Assembly (NCBI GenBank): GCA_037074705.1
Contig: CM073595.1
Span: 22,966,501 to 23,030,500, forward strand
DNA: 64,000 bases
Direction of reading: 5' to 3'
Source: Zhengitettix transpicula
Taxonomy: Eukaryota; Arthropoda; Insecta; Orthoptera; Tetrigidae
Part shown: piece by piece, positions 25,145 to 37,911 of the stretch
How the letters are laid out: every line of letters begins with the position of its first letter
Numbering within the stretch: the first letter of the stretch is position 1
Program-made: the position numbers and the translations under genes
Notes under the pieces: model-generated
Told to the model about the DNA's origin: nothing
Seen by the model: the letters and a program-made list of their open reading frames with translations, nothing else
Database searches by the model: none

Positions 25145-25820
25145 CGGGATGCCAAGACCGAGTTCCGGATCATGTTGCAGGAAGGAGTTTGTAGACCTTC
25201 TAGTAGTCCCTGGGCAAGTCCTATCCACATGGTCCGCAAGTCAGATGGGTCTTGGAGAGTATGTGGTGATTATAGGGCACTAAATGCTGTCACACTTCCT
25301 GACAGATACCCTATACCAAACCTCCACGATTTTTCTCATAATTTACAAGGATGCACCGTATTTTCCACGTAGGATTTGAAGAAAGCTTATCACCAAATAC
25401 CCATGGACCCGTCCTCGATCCCAAAAACTGCGTTAATAACACCGTTTGGACTTTTCGAGTATACTGTAATGACTTTTGGCTTACGAAATGCTGCTCAGAC
25501 TTTCCAAAGATATATAGATTCAGCATTGCGTCATCTATCCTTTGCGTTTGCATACATAGATGGCATATTAATTGCTTAGAAAAATTCTGACGAGCATGTC
25601 GAGCATTTACGCCAACTTTTCGAGAGTCTGAAGAAGAATGGTTTAACTATAAATACAGCTAAATGTGTTTTTGGAAAGAATGCTGGCAAGTTCCTCGGGT
25701 ACAAAGTTACTTCGGCAGGAATAGAACCTCTACCTGATAGGGTTTCTGCCATTATAGATTACCCCAGGCCTTCAACAATCTTGGATTTACGAAGGTTTCT
25801 CGGTTTTCTCAATTTTCTAT
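25145..25820 (+). pseudogene. gypsy pol: reverse transcriptase region
   Basis: Segments in order: [20 protein letters not shown], an in-frame stop at about 25371, DLKKAYHQIPM, TPFGLFEYTVMTFGLRNA, then YIDGILIA where the catalytic YxDD box should be, followed by a stop and LRRFLGFLNF. The second Asp of the active site is Gly, so the enzyme is dead apart from the stops. Confidence 0.88.
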
Positions 25821-25955
25821 AGAATACAATTGAAAAACGCGGCCCATACACTTTTGCCACTTAACTCTTGTCTTAAAGAGTCACTAAAGAATGCTCGTCG
25901 TCCGGTTGAATGAACCGATGAACGAATTACTGCGTTTAACGCTGCCAAGCAACTA

Positions 25956-26375
25956 TTGGTACGCGCGACGTTATTGTATCACCCTGTTACTACTGCACAA
26001 CTTGCACTGTTGACAGACGCCTCGGACAGTGCCATAGGCGCTATATTGCAACAATTTCAGGCTGGTGAGTGGCATCCGTTAGGATTTTTCTGTAGGAAAC
26101 TTAGCTCCGCAGAGAAACAAAATAGTACGTATGATAGAGAACTTTTGGCGGCCTATTCCGCTATTAAATATTTTAGGTTTATGTTAGAAGTTAAAGAATT
26201 GCTGTGGAAAACAGATCATAAACCTTTAACGTATGCTTTTCAACAAAATTTAGAAAAAGCATCACCACGACAGCAACGACAACTTGACTTTGTGGGTCAG
26301 TTACTACGAACATTGTTCACATACCAGGTAAAGACAATGTCGTCTCTGATGCGTTATCGCGAATATGTGTGTTAG
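25956..26375 (+). pseudogene. gypsy pol: RNase H region
   Basis: LLTDASDSAIGAILQQ, LGFFCRKLSSAEKQNSTYDR, ELLAAYSAIKYFR and LLWKTDHKPLTYAF are the hallmark RNase H phrases of Ty3/gypsy Pol, with the expected acidic residues. The frame shifts near 26330. Confidence 0.88.
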
Positions 26376-27254
26376 AACCGGCGACAGCAGTTACTACCGC
26401 CGAAATAGCTCGAGCTCAGAGTGACGATGAGGAATTGCCCAGTTTGCTGCAAGGAACAACTTATTTGAAGTTACTTCCTCTTCGCCTGGATGGAACAGAA
26501 GCTTTGACAGCCACGGACGATATCAGACCATTTATTCCTACGACATTGAGGAAACGCATTTTTGACATTATACACGGATTCTCTCATCTCAGTGGGAAAG
26601 TGACGCACAACATTATAAGCAAGAAATTTGTGTGGCCACGAATGTCTGTTGACATTACCAGGTAGGCAAAAACTTGTTTGCCGTGTCAGAGGTGCAAAGC
26701 TAATCGGCATACTCGACCAAAAGTTGGAACTTTTCCAGTACCCGACAACCGTTTCTCACAAGTTCACGTTGACATTGTTGGGCCTTTGCCGTCTGTAGCG
26801 GTTATCGCTACTTATTGACTGTCATAGACAGGTATACAAGGTGGCCGGAAGCAATTCCCTTGACGGATACATCTGCATCATCAGTAACTGACGCGTTTTG
26901 TCATGGATGGGTTTCTCGGTTCGGTGCACCCAGAATTGCGACAACGACCAGGGATCACAATTTGAGTCCCTGCAGTTTAAAGCGCTTATGAATTTGGTTG
27001 GTTGTTCTCGTATTCGGATCTCACCATATCATCCTGCATCTAATGGGTTACTTCAACGTTGGAATAGGACGTTGAAGGTAGGGTTAAAGTGCCAAACATC
27101 AGAGGATTGGCTCGATGCTTTACCTATAGTACTTTTGGGTCTTCGCACGGCTATAAAGGAAGATTTAGGTTGTTGTCCAGCAGATTTGGTTTACGGAACT
27201 ACCCTCCGGCTACCGTGCGATTTTTTCACCCAGGAGGATAAAACCACAGAATAA
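26369..27254 (+). pseudogene. gypsy pol: integrase region
   Basis: A His-His-Cys-Cys zinc-binding segment is recognisable at about 26570-26710 (HGFSHLSGKVTH, then CLPCQRC after a stop). The catalytic core follows: VDIVGPLP, RYTRWPEAIPL, NDQGSQFES and ISPYHPASNGLLQRW. The third catalytic residue, normally Glu in NGxxER, is Gln here. Several frame breaks. Confidence 0.85.
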
Positions 27255-27690
27255 TCCCTATTTTTGGACAAATTCCGGGCACATATGGGGAAGATACGAC
27301 CTTCACCTGCTTTTTTTTCATTACAAAACAAAACATTTTTGTACATCCGGATCTCAACATAGCAAATATGTATTTTTAAGAATGGATCGTATTAAACGAT
27401 CGTTGGATTGCCCTTATGACGGACCGTATCGAGGATTACGACGGCTGTCACAATGCGATTTCGTTTTGCTAATTGAGGGGAAAGAAATCTTGGGCGACTT
27501 AAACCAGCTTTCCTAGTCAGGGAAGATATTCCTGAGACAGAAGTGCACACATGTATACAACTCAATCTAATATTTCGCTTAGAAAGAAAGTTAAATTTTC
27601 TTGATAATTATATTTCGACATTTTTCTTATTTTGTATCTTTTGTGTAGCTACCGATTTATCCACTGACTGTATCATTCGGTGGGGAGTAA

Positions 27691-27901
27691 TGTGACTACT
27701 GTCAGTCACAGAGCAAAATCAATGGAATCAGCAGGATTACATGGCAGATGACGTCATCATAGCATGGCGTAGTAACAGATATAATAACAAAATATTGCAC
27801 AGAGAATCTTTATGCACGTCCGACCGAATCAAAACTTATACTTGTGTGCTATAAAGTTATTTTAATAAATATTTAATAGTTGGGGTTCGACTTATTATTC
27901 A
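27691..27901 (+). repeat. 3' LTR of the gypsy element (truncated)
   Basis: Begins TGTGACTACTGTCAG after a purine tract and matches the 5' LTR up to gacttattattca, then stops about 22 bp short. It carries the same TGACGTCA site. Confidence 0.85.
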
Positions 27902-28330
27902 TATATATGATATAATACTGATACTTTATAAAAAAAATATCTAAACTGTAGTGCCATACCGACAACACAATTAAATAAGAATAATACATCTATTTTATAA
28001 ATGTGAACTTCATTACGTTAGATCGATCGGTCGTCGTTATTCCATTTTCCAGTTTATATACTAATTTAAAAAATTTACGATATAATTACTGTGACAGTCA
28101 GAAAATTAATGTACTGTATCCTCAATAAGCACATGGATAATTACTTAAAATATTCCTCAACATTATGTGTGAACACTAGTTGTGATAACCCTTTCGTTTC
28201 AACTACTTTTCTTAAATGCATGCTCTAATGACATACTAACTTCTTCTCATAAATCAATTCTGCGTTTGATTGCCTGTACAAATACTTTAGTTAAAGTTAC
28301 CAATATCTGACATTGTAAGCATTTTTAAAT

Positions 28331-28925
28331 CTGGAAAAGCACCTTTGTTACTTTGCCCAAATCTTTGTGTGTTCCTCTTTTCGACAACTAGTCTGATAGC
28401 TGGTTCAGTGGCATGCTTAACTTTAAAGATCTATTTCTGTTTGAAATTAATACCTTTTTTTTCGGTGCTTAAATAGCTTGTTCTGTACTATGTACTCTAA
28501 AACATGATATACAACAGACATCAAATTCATCAGTCTCGATTCACTTCACCTGGAACGGTTTTTATGGGAGTTATGAAGGATCTTTATAAAGTATATGATT
28601 ACTTTATGCAATGCTTTTGATAAAGTACTGATACAAGCAGTTTGCAATTTTTTCTCTTCTTCCACAACTTGTAGAGCAAATTTAGTATTAGTAATATTGC
28701 ATAGAGCTGCTAATTTTTGCAGTTTCTTCAATATCTCTTTCAGATGCCCACTCGTTTCAACGGTCTGATTCTCGGAGAACAATCATTGCTAGTTTCAATA
28801 CGTTATAGTTTATACTCGATATGTGTGAAATATTAAATAACCAATATTAGTTTCCAGTGTAATACCTTTTTTTAAGATTTATTTTTAAATCATCCTTGGA
28901 ATACATTTAATTTAAATAGAGCCAA
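28331..28925. repeat. Segment present in tandem units, absent from the 22-kb copy
   Basis: Aligning 22070-22090 with 28320-28940 shows catttttaaat continuing directly into aaagttttctattccttaat in the diverged copy, while the tandem units have about 590 bp in between (repeated at 34640-35235). Either an insertion before the tandem duplication or a deletion from the 22-kb copy. No motif recognised. Confidence 0.7.
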
Positions 28926-29659
28926 AGTTTTCTATTCCTTAATGCTTTAGTTTTTACTTTAATACTTTCGATGCATTCGGAACAATAGATGTAATGGTAT
29001 CCTCGGATCTATCAAGTATGAATCTGTACAGTAATAAATATTTATGGTCAACATTGTTTTACTTGTAAAAGTTCTTTTACCTTATTCAAATAACTCCCAG
29101 AAATTAAAAACTATTTTATTCTAGTTCACGTCAAATCTCTTCTAGATATGTTGAGGAATGCAGGTTTCTGGTCATTACTATGATTGGCCTTGAGGCTTTA
29201 CTTGAGGTTAGATCTATAGTTGTGTTAAAATGTTAATATTTGTAATTTTCGCAATTAACACTTAAAAAAATATTAAGATAGCTGCAACGAACAAAATATT
29301 AATGTCTACGCAATAATTGTATTGTGGCTCTTATAAACGGTGAATTTCTTTGGAACTGTATTTAGGAGAACCTGATTCGATTACCACAATGAACCCGAAT
29401 AAAACAACTGTGTCTTGTCAGCTACCACAGAAACAAGCAATAATTTTTACTAAAATACATTAACTATTAAAGAATTTCTATGGACCTAATAAGGATCAGA
29501 CAAATGTATAAATTCCATAAATAAATCATACTCACTAATTGTTGGGCTTCAAAAATAATTCATACCTCTTTATGTTTACACAGCAAAATGCCAATAATAT
29601 TTGTCGAAAGTCAGTGTTTGGGTGAAACCTCCACGTCCTACTATACAACGTGCCAAAGG

Positions 29660-29980
29660 ATGAAACAGAATTGTGCTGTTGTCTGACGAAGAGAATTCCT
29701 CTACCTACATAAAGAAAGTTATGGACTTAAATCCACAGGGATGTGTGTTTACCTCATTATTGTTTCTAATATTCAAAACGATTTACCACATGGTATAAAT
29801 TCTAAGATCGAACTTTTAGCAGGTGACTGTTTAATCTACAGGGAAGCAAAAGATGACCAAAATGACTTATACATTAGATGGAGGACCAGTTTCAGCAGTT
29901 GTGGACCAGGATATCTCAGGAAGGGATCGAACCGCATTATGACACCGTGCCTAACTGAAACAGGGGTCAAGAGTGTTTAA
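29660..29980 (+). pseudogene. LINE reverse transcriptase fragment (tandem unit, left)
   Basis: Same fragment as at 22838-23101. It reads NPQGCVFTSLLFLIF and then is frameshifted before the NDLP phrase; the ADD motif is mutated (gcaggtgactg in place of gcagatgactg). Confidence 0.65.
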
Positions 29981-31602
29981 TATTTTCTGATAATGGGGAT
30001 TGTAATGTCAAGTTCTTTTCTATATTCCTCCATGTAGTAATCAGTCCGTCATTAGCAGGTACCCTGTGAACATGTGAAGGTTTTTTTTATTTCTTTCGCT
30101 CCTCCAATTCCGGGTTCCACATATTATTTGTCAGGCGGTGTATATATATAAGAGAAGCATCTTATGTCTTTGTGTGTTTTCGATCACCTGACATGACCAA
30201 AAATATTTGCAGAAACATTGTTTTGTAATTACTTATCACTTTAGTAATCTGTCATTTGTATATTTAGCTATCCAATGTCTAAATCTGTATGGGTTTAGTG
30301 TATCCAGGACTGATGTGTAGGCTTTCTCTTCTGTAAATTATGTACTTATTTAGCGACGTTCACTTAATGGTAAAGGTGTTAGTCAATTGCAGGAATTTTC
30401 ACCATATCCATTATCACCCTTCAACTGAAGTCATACAGTATGGGAGCATTATGCAGGTTACAAAATACTTTCAGTCCTCGTACTGGTTGTCTATTGTGTC
30501 CTCATTATGAAACGATAAAGTGTTGGTTTTGTTACTGTATCTTGCAGTAGTGTATACTGTGTCGAGAAAACTTTTCTATAGTGTAATTCATTTTTATCAT
30601 TTCACTTTTACAATACAGACCTATTTAGGATATTTATCCATCATGCTACACTTCTTTTTACTGCACATTTTTTCAAAATCAACAGTCAGAAGTCTGATCC
30701 AGTACCATTATTGCTCATTGGAAAAATTTCAGAAATTAGGTAACATGCCTTTAACAAGAGTTTTATCGAACATACTACTAACAATATTTCCAACAGAATA
30801 TATTGGGCAACTTTGGTCTTTGCCCTGGAAATCAATAACATCACACAATAGTGCACACATGCTATTTAGAGTATAAAAAAACACATGGCATTATAAGGTG
30901 TCTGCTTTTACGGACTTTAAAATGAAAAAAATTACATCGGATTGAAAATTAAAAATAAGATCTTTGTTATTGTATATTAACTTTATAATTTTACATTTCT
31001 CCAATCCTTTATAACATATGAAGATTACTTATTTTACTTAAACTGACTTTCAGAAAACTGTGGGAAAATCCACACTTTGGTTTAAAAGTTTTAATTTAAT
31101 AAAAGAATATAAATTATGAATAAAATATAATAAGTGTGTTATTGTTTTATTAATACTTTGGTAGGCTGTATTCATTTGGACGATGACTTTAGGATGTCAA
31201 GGTAAAAACATTTTATATCAACATTTTAATAATCATATATATTATACGAAATACCAATCATAGAATTAATGAAACACAACTTATGCAAATAATTAAACTA
31301 ATAACACATTTTACTAATTAATTCACAATTATTTGGTGAGATATAGCCCAGTTTAAAATTGAAGGAACTGGGTTCATGTCTTTTCATAAAAGTGTATGCA
31401 CTCAAATATTGAAAACTGCATCTCTTTCTAAGTTATTGCTTAAAACTATTTTATTTCTATTAACCTGGACAAAAGCAAAACATATAAATTTGTTACAAGA
31501 CTCTTATTTATCATATAAAACTACTTACAATTGAATGTAACATTTTAAACATTACCGCAAACCTTAAAAATAGCTTCTTTATGTTTGATTATTTTTAATT
31601 TT
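29981..31602. other. Unrecognised spacer 3' of ALG10-2
   Basis: AT-rich, repeated at 36290-37911. Includes a 118-codon open stretch at 30520 without an early ATG, which I do not accept as a gene. Part of it (30490-31530) has a diverged relative at 42180-42830. Confidence 0.5.
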
Positions 31603-33713
31603 TTACCATAAAAAACTATTAATAGCTTGATCAGCAGACCACAATTGTTCTTCATTAAAAAATGTAATAAATGCTAATGCATTTATAAACAAATAAAAAA
31701 GAGATTCTACAAATACTTCAGTTACGTGCCGCCTAGAAGAGTGTAACGATAGAAAAAAGTATGGCATTATGTAGTATCGTAAGTTGAACCTGTCTTGAGT
31801 AATCAACAGTAGCACCGTGACAGTAATATATGACATGACAAATGGTGTCTTTTCATCTTTAAGCTTTTGCATTATGGAGAACCCACCCAACATATGAACG
31901 GGTACCAAAACACATCGAAGCATAAAGCTGTCCTGGTACATTAGTTTCCATACCTCAAATGCAAAATGGTTGTTATCTGCTAGCAAGTCAGATGGAACAT
32001 GTGTATTTATATAAATGATTACTGCTAGGGATACTACAATCAATGCTGTTTTCTTTTTTCCTGACTTTATACATCCTAAAAATTGGGGAAGAGACAGAAT
32101 CACACTACAAGGTGAGAACAAACTGTAAAAAAGTGTGAAATAGAGTACTTGATGTATATGTATACCAAAGGAGTCGACAGATACCATACCCTTACTGGCC
32201 ACCGTTAAAATTACGAAAGTTGAAAGTGAAAATGAATATGCAGAATTGATTAGGTGTGTATTTATTATGTTATCACACGAGACAAACATGTGTGCAGTGT
32301 GTATCAGCAAGATCTGCAACAAAAAACTGTTAACTGGAACATTTACTACTACTAAAACATTAGAGAAATGTATACTTAGAGATGTTTATCTTGTAAAATG
32401 AACACAATTAATACAAATAGTAATTCAGGTAATACATACCTTTATAATAGGCAAATGTTGACCAGCATCTATTATTTGTCTGTAGTTATCCCATTTCCTC
32501 ATATCGTTCACGGTTACTGTTAAAAATTGAAGGATATTGATGAAGCCCACCCAGAGAACATTAGTTTGATGGACCGTCATGGCAATGAGACCTTAAAATA
32601 AAGCATACATCATATTACTTAATAAATCCACCTCACTATATAAAGATAATTTTAAGTAGAAGGTCCTGGATCTTTCATTTTTTTAATGTCCATTTTCTGA
32701 GTAGCCATAGCTGTTTTCAATTTTGATATGAAACTTTAGCACTGAAAACACACAATACAATTATAAAAAAAACTATGGTAGATTTTTATTGTTCCTTTGG
32801 GATATCAGATATTTCAAAAGTATTCAACAAAAAAATGAATACCATTCAAAAAAGGGATGACTTAAAGACCTTTTAACATCAGTCCATTACTTAATTCAAG
32901 ATAAATACTTACCGTTAAATTTATATTGAAATTCAAATTTTACCTGTAAAAGCAGCTGCAGTATGACGACCTTTCAAATAAAGGTAATATGTCAGAAGTA
33001 TGGTAAACACAGAAATTGGCTCAGAGTAATAGAAGAAGTGTAGAAAAAATAAAATTGGGAACAATCCATGATTTATGGTATATATCCTGGAATTATATTT
33101 TTCCTGCTCATAATAACAAGCCTGAAAACCGAAACAACACGTGACTATTCTCATTTTCCACTGTAAGTACAAAAATATAGTTAAATTACCGTTACTGATA
33201 GACATACTTTCCGTTCGCAAATCTTTTTAATAATAAGCCCAAATAATGGGACGTTACTGAGTCCAAATATGTAATTGACCAATCTCAAAAAGAAAGTTGT
33301 GCATGTTTGGGTTTGAAAAATGAACTTCATGAGTCGCAATATCGATACTGATATATAATGAAGCCCGGGTGACAAGCTCACTTCAACATTGGCCTGGAAA
33401 CGAAAGAAAACCAAAATTAATGAATCTTAAATATTAATTTACTACATACAATTAAATTTTCTTATATCTCTAATGAAAACTACTAGACAAGAATTTTATG
33501 CAATATCTCATATATATATTTATATATGAATGGTGATCATACCCTGTCATAGGTCCCTTGGCAATATTTCAGGCCTATGGCTAGGTAATGTTTTTCGTCC
33601 GCTAAATAACCAGGGTGATAATCACTAATATACTTGAACATTAAGTAAGTGCCGATAAAGTGGGTTGCTATAAGAAATCTTGTATAAATTGGAATAATAT
33701 AACGACGGAACAT
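31603..33713 (-). CDS. ALG10 copy 2, diverged paralogue (5 exons)
   Basis: ALG10-like gene with exons 33713-33543, 33393-33208, 33121-32944, 32591-32440 and 32313-31603. Exons 2, 3 and 4 have exactly the lengths and phases of copy 1 (186, 178, 152 bp). All splice sites are GT/AG and the frame is open throughout, giving 465 aa. By eye exon 5 is about half identical to copy 1. The acidic pair survives (LADEKHY), but several conserved places differ from copy 1: ITTLPGLY becomes VSLSPGLHY, RQTN becomes HQTN, GIVVGD becomes GMVSVD, LADNRHY becomes LADNNHF, EFRYFILPY becomes NLRYYIMPY, and the C-terminal RFLW becomes SFLW. It is either a functional paralogue with altered specificity or one under relaxed constraint. 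The start at ATG 33713 is the only one in frame before an upstream stop. Introns are short (86-352 bp), unlike copy 1. Confidence 0.9.
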
Positions 33714-35969
33714 CTTTAAAACGTCAACTACAATAGTTAAAGTGTAATAAAACAGTTTGTAACGAACGTCGCAGTTCCGATTCTTGAATTTAAAGGAAAA
33801 GAAATTATGAGGGAGATATAACTCTTAGGCAAAGACGATGTTGAATTTTATTAAAAAAAATTATTAATCGATAACATTAAACTTTGTTTTCGTTTATTGT
33901 ATAAATTTTTCAAAGTAACTGTTTAATTTAAGATAATTCCTTGCTTGTTCTAAACGCTAGAGTAATTTCTACTCGTCTCTTATGTCAACTTTTTGTTTAC
34001 TTCTCTCATAACCAATAATAATTTTTGTTCATTCGTTCGAGCCATATTTTGTTTTCTATTTCTTGTTAATTTTATTTCCGCAGTATTCGCTACAGTCTTT
34101 TGTAATGAACATTACTACAGTTAAAATTTATAAAATATATTACGTCTTTGGCTTTGACCATTCTTCTTATATTTCAGTAATCGTGCTAAAATTCCCAGAA
34201 CCACCAATAAGTATCTGATATAATAATGATCCTTATTAAGAAAAATATCTCAATTGTAATGTCATACCAACAACACAATTAAATACGAATAATTCTTCTG
34301 TGTTTTAGATCTGAACTTCATTACGCTTGATCGATCTATCGTCGTTATTCCATTTTCCAGTTTATATACTAATTTAAAAAATCTACGATATAATTACTGT
34401 GACAGTCAGAAAATTAATGTACTGTATCCTCAATAAGCACATGGATAATTACTTAAAATATTCCTCAACATTATGTGTGAACACTAGTTGTGATAACCCT
34501 TTCGTTTCAACTACTTTTCTTAAATGCATGCTCTAATGACATACTAACTTCTTCTCATAAATCAATTCTGCGTTTGATTGCCTGTACAAATACTTTAGTT
34601 AAAGTGACCAATATCTGACATTGTAAGCATTTTTAAATCTGGAAAAGCACCTCTGTTACTTTGCCCAAATCTTTGTGTGTTCCTCTTTTCTACAACTAGT
34701 CTGATAGCTGGTTCAGTGGCATGCTTAACTTTAAAGATCTATTTCTGTTTGAAATTCCTACCTTTTTTTTCGGTGCTTAAATAACTTGTTCTGTACTATG
34801 TACTCTAAAACATGATATACAACAGACATCAAATTCATCAGTCTCGATTCGCTTCACCTGGAACAGTTTTTATGGGAGTTATGAAGGACCTTTATAAAGT
34901 ATATGATTACTTTATGCAATGCTTTTAATAAAGTACTGATACAAGCAGTTTGCAATTTTTTCTCTTCTTCCACAACTTGTAGAGCAAATTTAGTATTAGT
35001 AATATTGCATAGAGCTGCTAATTTTTGCAGTTTCTTCAATATCTCTTTCAGATGCCCAATCGTTTCAACGGTCTGCTTCTCGGAGAACAATCATTGCTAG
35101 TTTCAATACGTTATAGTTTATACTCGATATGTGTGAAATATTAAATAACCAATATTAGGTTTCCAGTGTAATACCTTTTTTTAAGATTTATTTTTAAGTC
35201 ATCCTTGGAATACATTTAATTTACATAGAGCCAAAGTTTTCTATTCCTTAATGCTTTAGTTTTTACTTTAATACTTTCGATGCATTCGGAACAATAGATG
35301 TAATGGTATCCTCGGATCTATCAAGTATGAATCTGTACAGTAATAAATATTTATGGTCAACATTGTTTTACTTGTAAAAGTTCTTTTACCTTATTCAAAT
35401 AACTTCCAGACATTAAAAACTATTTTATTCTAGTTCACGTCAAATCTTTTCTAGATATGTTGAGGAATGCAGGTTTCTGGTCATTACTATGATTGGCCTT
35501 GAGGCTTTACTTGAGGTTAGATCTATAGTTGTGTTAAAATGTTAATATTTGTAATTTTCGCAATTAACACTTAAAAAAAATATTAAGATAGCTGCAATGA
35601 ACAAAATATTAATGTCTACGCAATAATTGTATTGTGGCTCGTATAAACGGAGAATTTCTTTGGAACTGTATTTAGGAGAACCTGATTCGATTACCACAAT
35701 GAACCCGAATAAAACAACTGTGACTTGTCAGCTACCACAGAAACAAGCAATAATTTTTACTAAAATACATTAACCATTAAAGAATTTCTATGGACCTAAT
35801 AAGGATCAGACAAAAGTATAAATTCCATAAATAAATCATACTCACTATTGTTGGGCTTCATAAATAATTCATACCTCTTTATGTTTACACAGCAAAATGC
35901 CAATAATATTTGTCGAAAGTCAGTGTTTGGGTGAAACCTCCACGTCCTACTATACAACGTGCCAAAGGA

Positions 35970-36290
35970 TGAAACAGAATTGTGCTGTTGTCTGACGAAG
36001 AGAATTCCTCTACCTACATAAAGAAAGTTTTGGACTTAAATCCACAGGGTTGTGTGGTTACCTCATTATTGTTTCTAATATTCAAAACGATTTCCCACAT
36101 GGTATAAATTCTAAGATCGAACTTTTAGCAGGTGACTGTTGAATCTACAGGGAAGCAAAAGATGACCAAAATGACTTATACATTAGATGGAGGACCAGTT
36201 TCAGCAGTTGTGGACCAGGATATCTCAGGAAAGGATCGAACCGCATTATGACACCGTGCCTAACTGAAACAGGGGTCAAGGGTGTTTAAT
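35970..36290 (+). pseudogene. LINE reverse transcriptase fragment (tandem unit, right)
   Basis: Duplicate of 29660-29980 in the right tandem unit, with the same frameshift and an extra stop (gactgttgaatc). Non-functional. Confidence 0.65.
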
Positions 36291-37911
36291 ATTTTCTGAT
36301 AATGGGGATTGTAGTGTCAAGTTCTTTTCTATATTCCTCCATGTAGTAATCAGTCCGTCATTAGCAGGTACCCTGTGAACATGTGAAGGTTTTTTTTATT
36401 TCTTTCGCTCCTCCAATTCCGGGTTCCACATATTATTTGTCAGGCGGTGTATATATATAAGAGAAGCATCTTATGTCTTTGTGTGTTTTCGATCACCTGA
36501 CATGACCAAAAATATTTGCAGAAACATTGTTTAGTAATTACTTATCACTTTAGTAATCTGTCATTTGTATATTTAGCTATCCAATGTCTAAATCTGTATG
36601 GGTTTAGTGTATCCAGGACTGATGTGTAGGCTTTCTCTTCTGTAAATTATGTACTTATTTAGTGACGTTCACTTAATGGTAAAGGTGTTAGTCAATTGCA
36701 GGAATTTTCACCATATCCATTATCACCCTTCAACTGAAGTCATACAGTATGGGAGCATTATGCAGGTTACAAAATACTTTCAGTCCTCGTACTGGTTGTC
36801 TATTGTGTCCTCATTATGAAACGATAAAGTGTTGGTATTGTTACTGTATCTTGCAGTAGTGTATACTGTGTCGAGAAAACTTTTCTATAGTGTAATTCAT
36901 TTTTATCATTTCACTTTTACAATACAGACCTATTTAGAATATTTATCCATCATGCTACACTTCTTTTTAATGCACATTTTTTCAAAATCAACAGTCAGTA
37001 GTCTGATCCAGTACCATTATTGCTCATTGGAAAAATTTCAGAAATTAGGTAACATGCCTTTAACAAGAGTTTTATCGAACATACTACTAACAATATTTCC
37101 AACAGAATATATTGGGCAACTTTGGTCTTTGCCCTGGAAATCAATAACATCACACAATAGTGCACACATGCTATTTAGAGTATAAAAAAACACATGGCAT
37201 TATAAGGTGTCTGCTTTTACGGACTTTAAAATGAAAAAAATTACATCGGATTGAAAATTAAAAATAAGATCTTTGTTATTGTATATTAACTTTATAATTT
37301 TACATTTCTCCAATCCTTTATAACATATGAAGATTACTTATTTTACTTAAACTGACTTTCAGAAAACTGTGGGAAAATCCACACTTTGGTTTAAAAGTTT
37401 TAATTTAATAAAAGAATATAAATTATGAATAAAATATAATAAGTGTGTTATTGTTTTATTAATACTTTGGTAGGCTGTATTCATTTGGACGATGACTTTA
37501 GGATGTCAAGGTAAAAACATTTTATATCAACATTTTAATAATCATATATATTATACGAAATACCAATCATAGAATTAATGAAACACAACTTATGCAAATA
37601 ATTAAACTAATAACACATTTTACTAATTAATTCACAATTATTTGGTGAGATATAGCCCAGTTTAAAATTGAAGGAACTGGGTTCATGTCTTTTCATAAAA
37701 GTGTATGCACTCAAATATTGAAAACTGCATCTCTTTCTAAGTTATTGCTTAAAACTATTTTATTTCTATTAACCTGGACAAAAGCAAAACATATAAATTT
37801 GTTACAAGACTCTTATTTATCATATAAAACTACTTACAATTGAATATAACATTTTAAACATTACCGCAAACCTTAAAAATAGCTTCTTTATGTTTGATTA
37901 TTTTTAATTTT

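Larger units (their letters stand above)
23358..27901 (+). mobile_element. Ty3/gypsy LTR retrotransposon, defective
   Basis: Two direct LTRs (23358-23596 and 27691-27901) enclose gag- and pol-like remnants in the order protease, RT, RNase H, integrase, the Ty3/gypsy order. A primer-binding-like site follows the 5' LTR and a short purine run (ggtggggag) precedes the 3' LTR. Coding regions are broken by many stops and frameshifts, and the LTRs differ at roughly 12-15% of positions by eye, so the copy is old. No envelope gene is seen. The 3' LTR lacks its last 22 or so bases and no target-site duplication is visible. Confidence 0.92.
28020..33771. repeat. Tandem duplication unit, left copy (high-identity core)
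   Basis: This 5.75-kb block recurs at 34329-40081 with an offset of 6308-6310 bp. It holds a LINE RT fragment (about 29690-29960), an unrecognised 1.6-kb spacer and ALG10 copy 2. Sampled stretches match the right copy at roughly 98% or better. Outside the core (27908-28020 and 33771-34216) the two copies still align but clearly less well. Confidence 0.93.

Noticed and set aside
28546..28782. 78-codon lysine/glutamate-rich minus-strand frame, repeated at 34854-35090
   Set aside because: No ATG start, inside a segment that looks inserted, no homologue recognised; likely chance or element debris.
30520..30876. 118-codon open frame, repeated at 36829-37185
   Set aside because: It begins at TTG with no ATG for about 40 codons, has no family motif, and its persistence in both units only reflects their near-identity.
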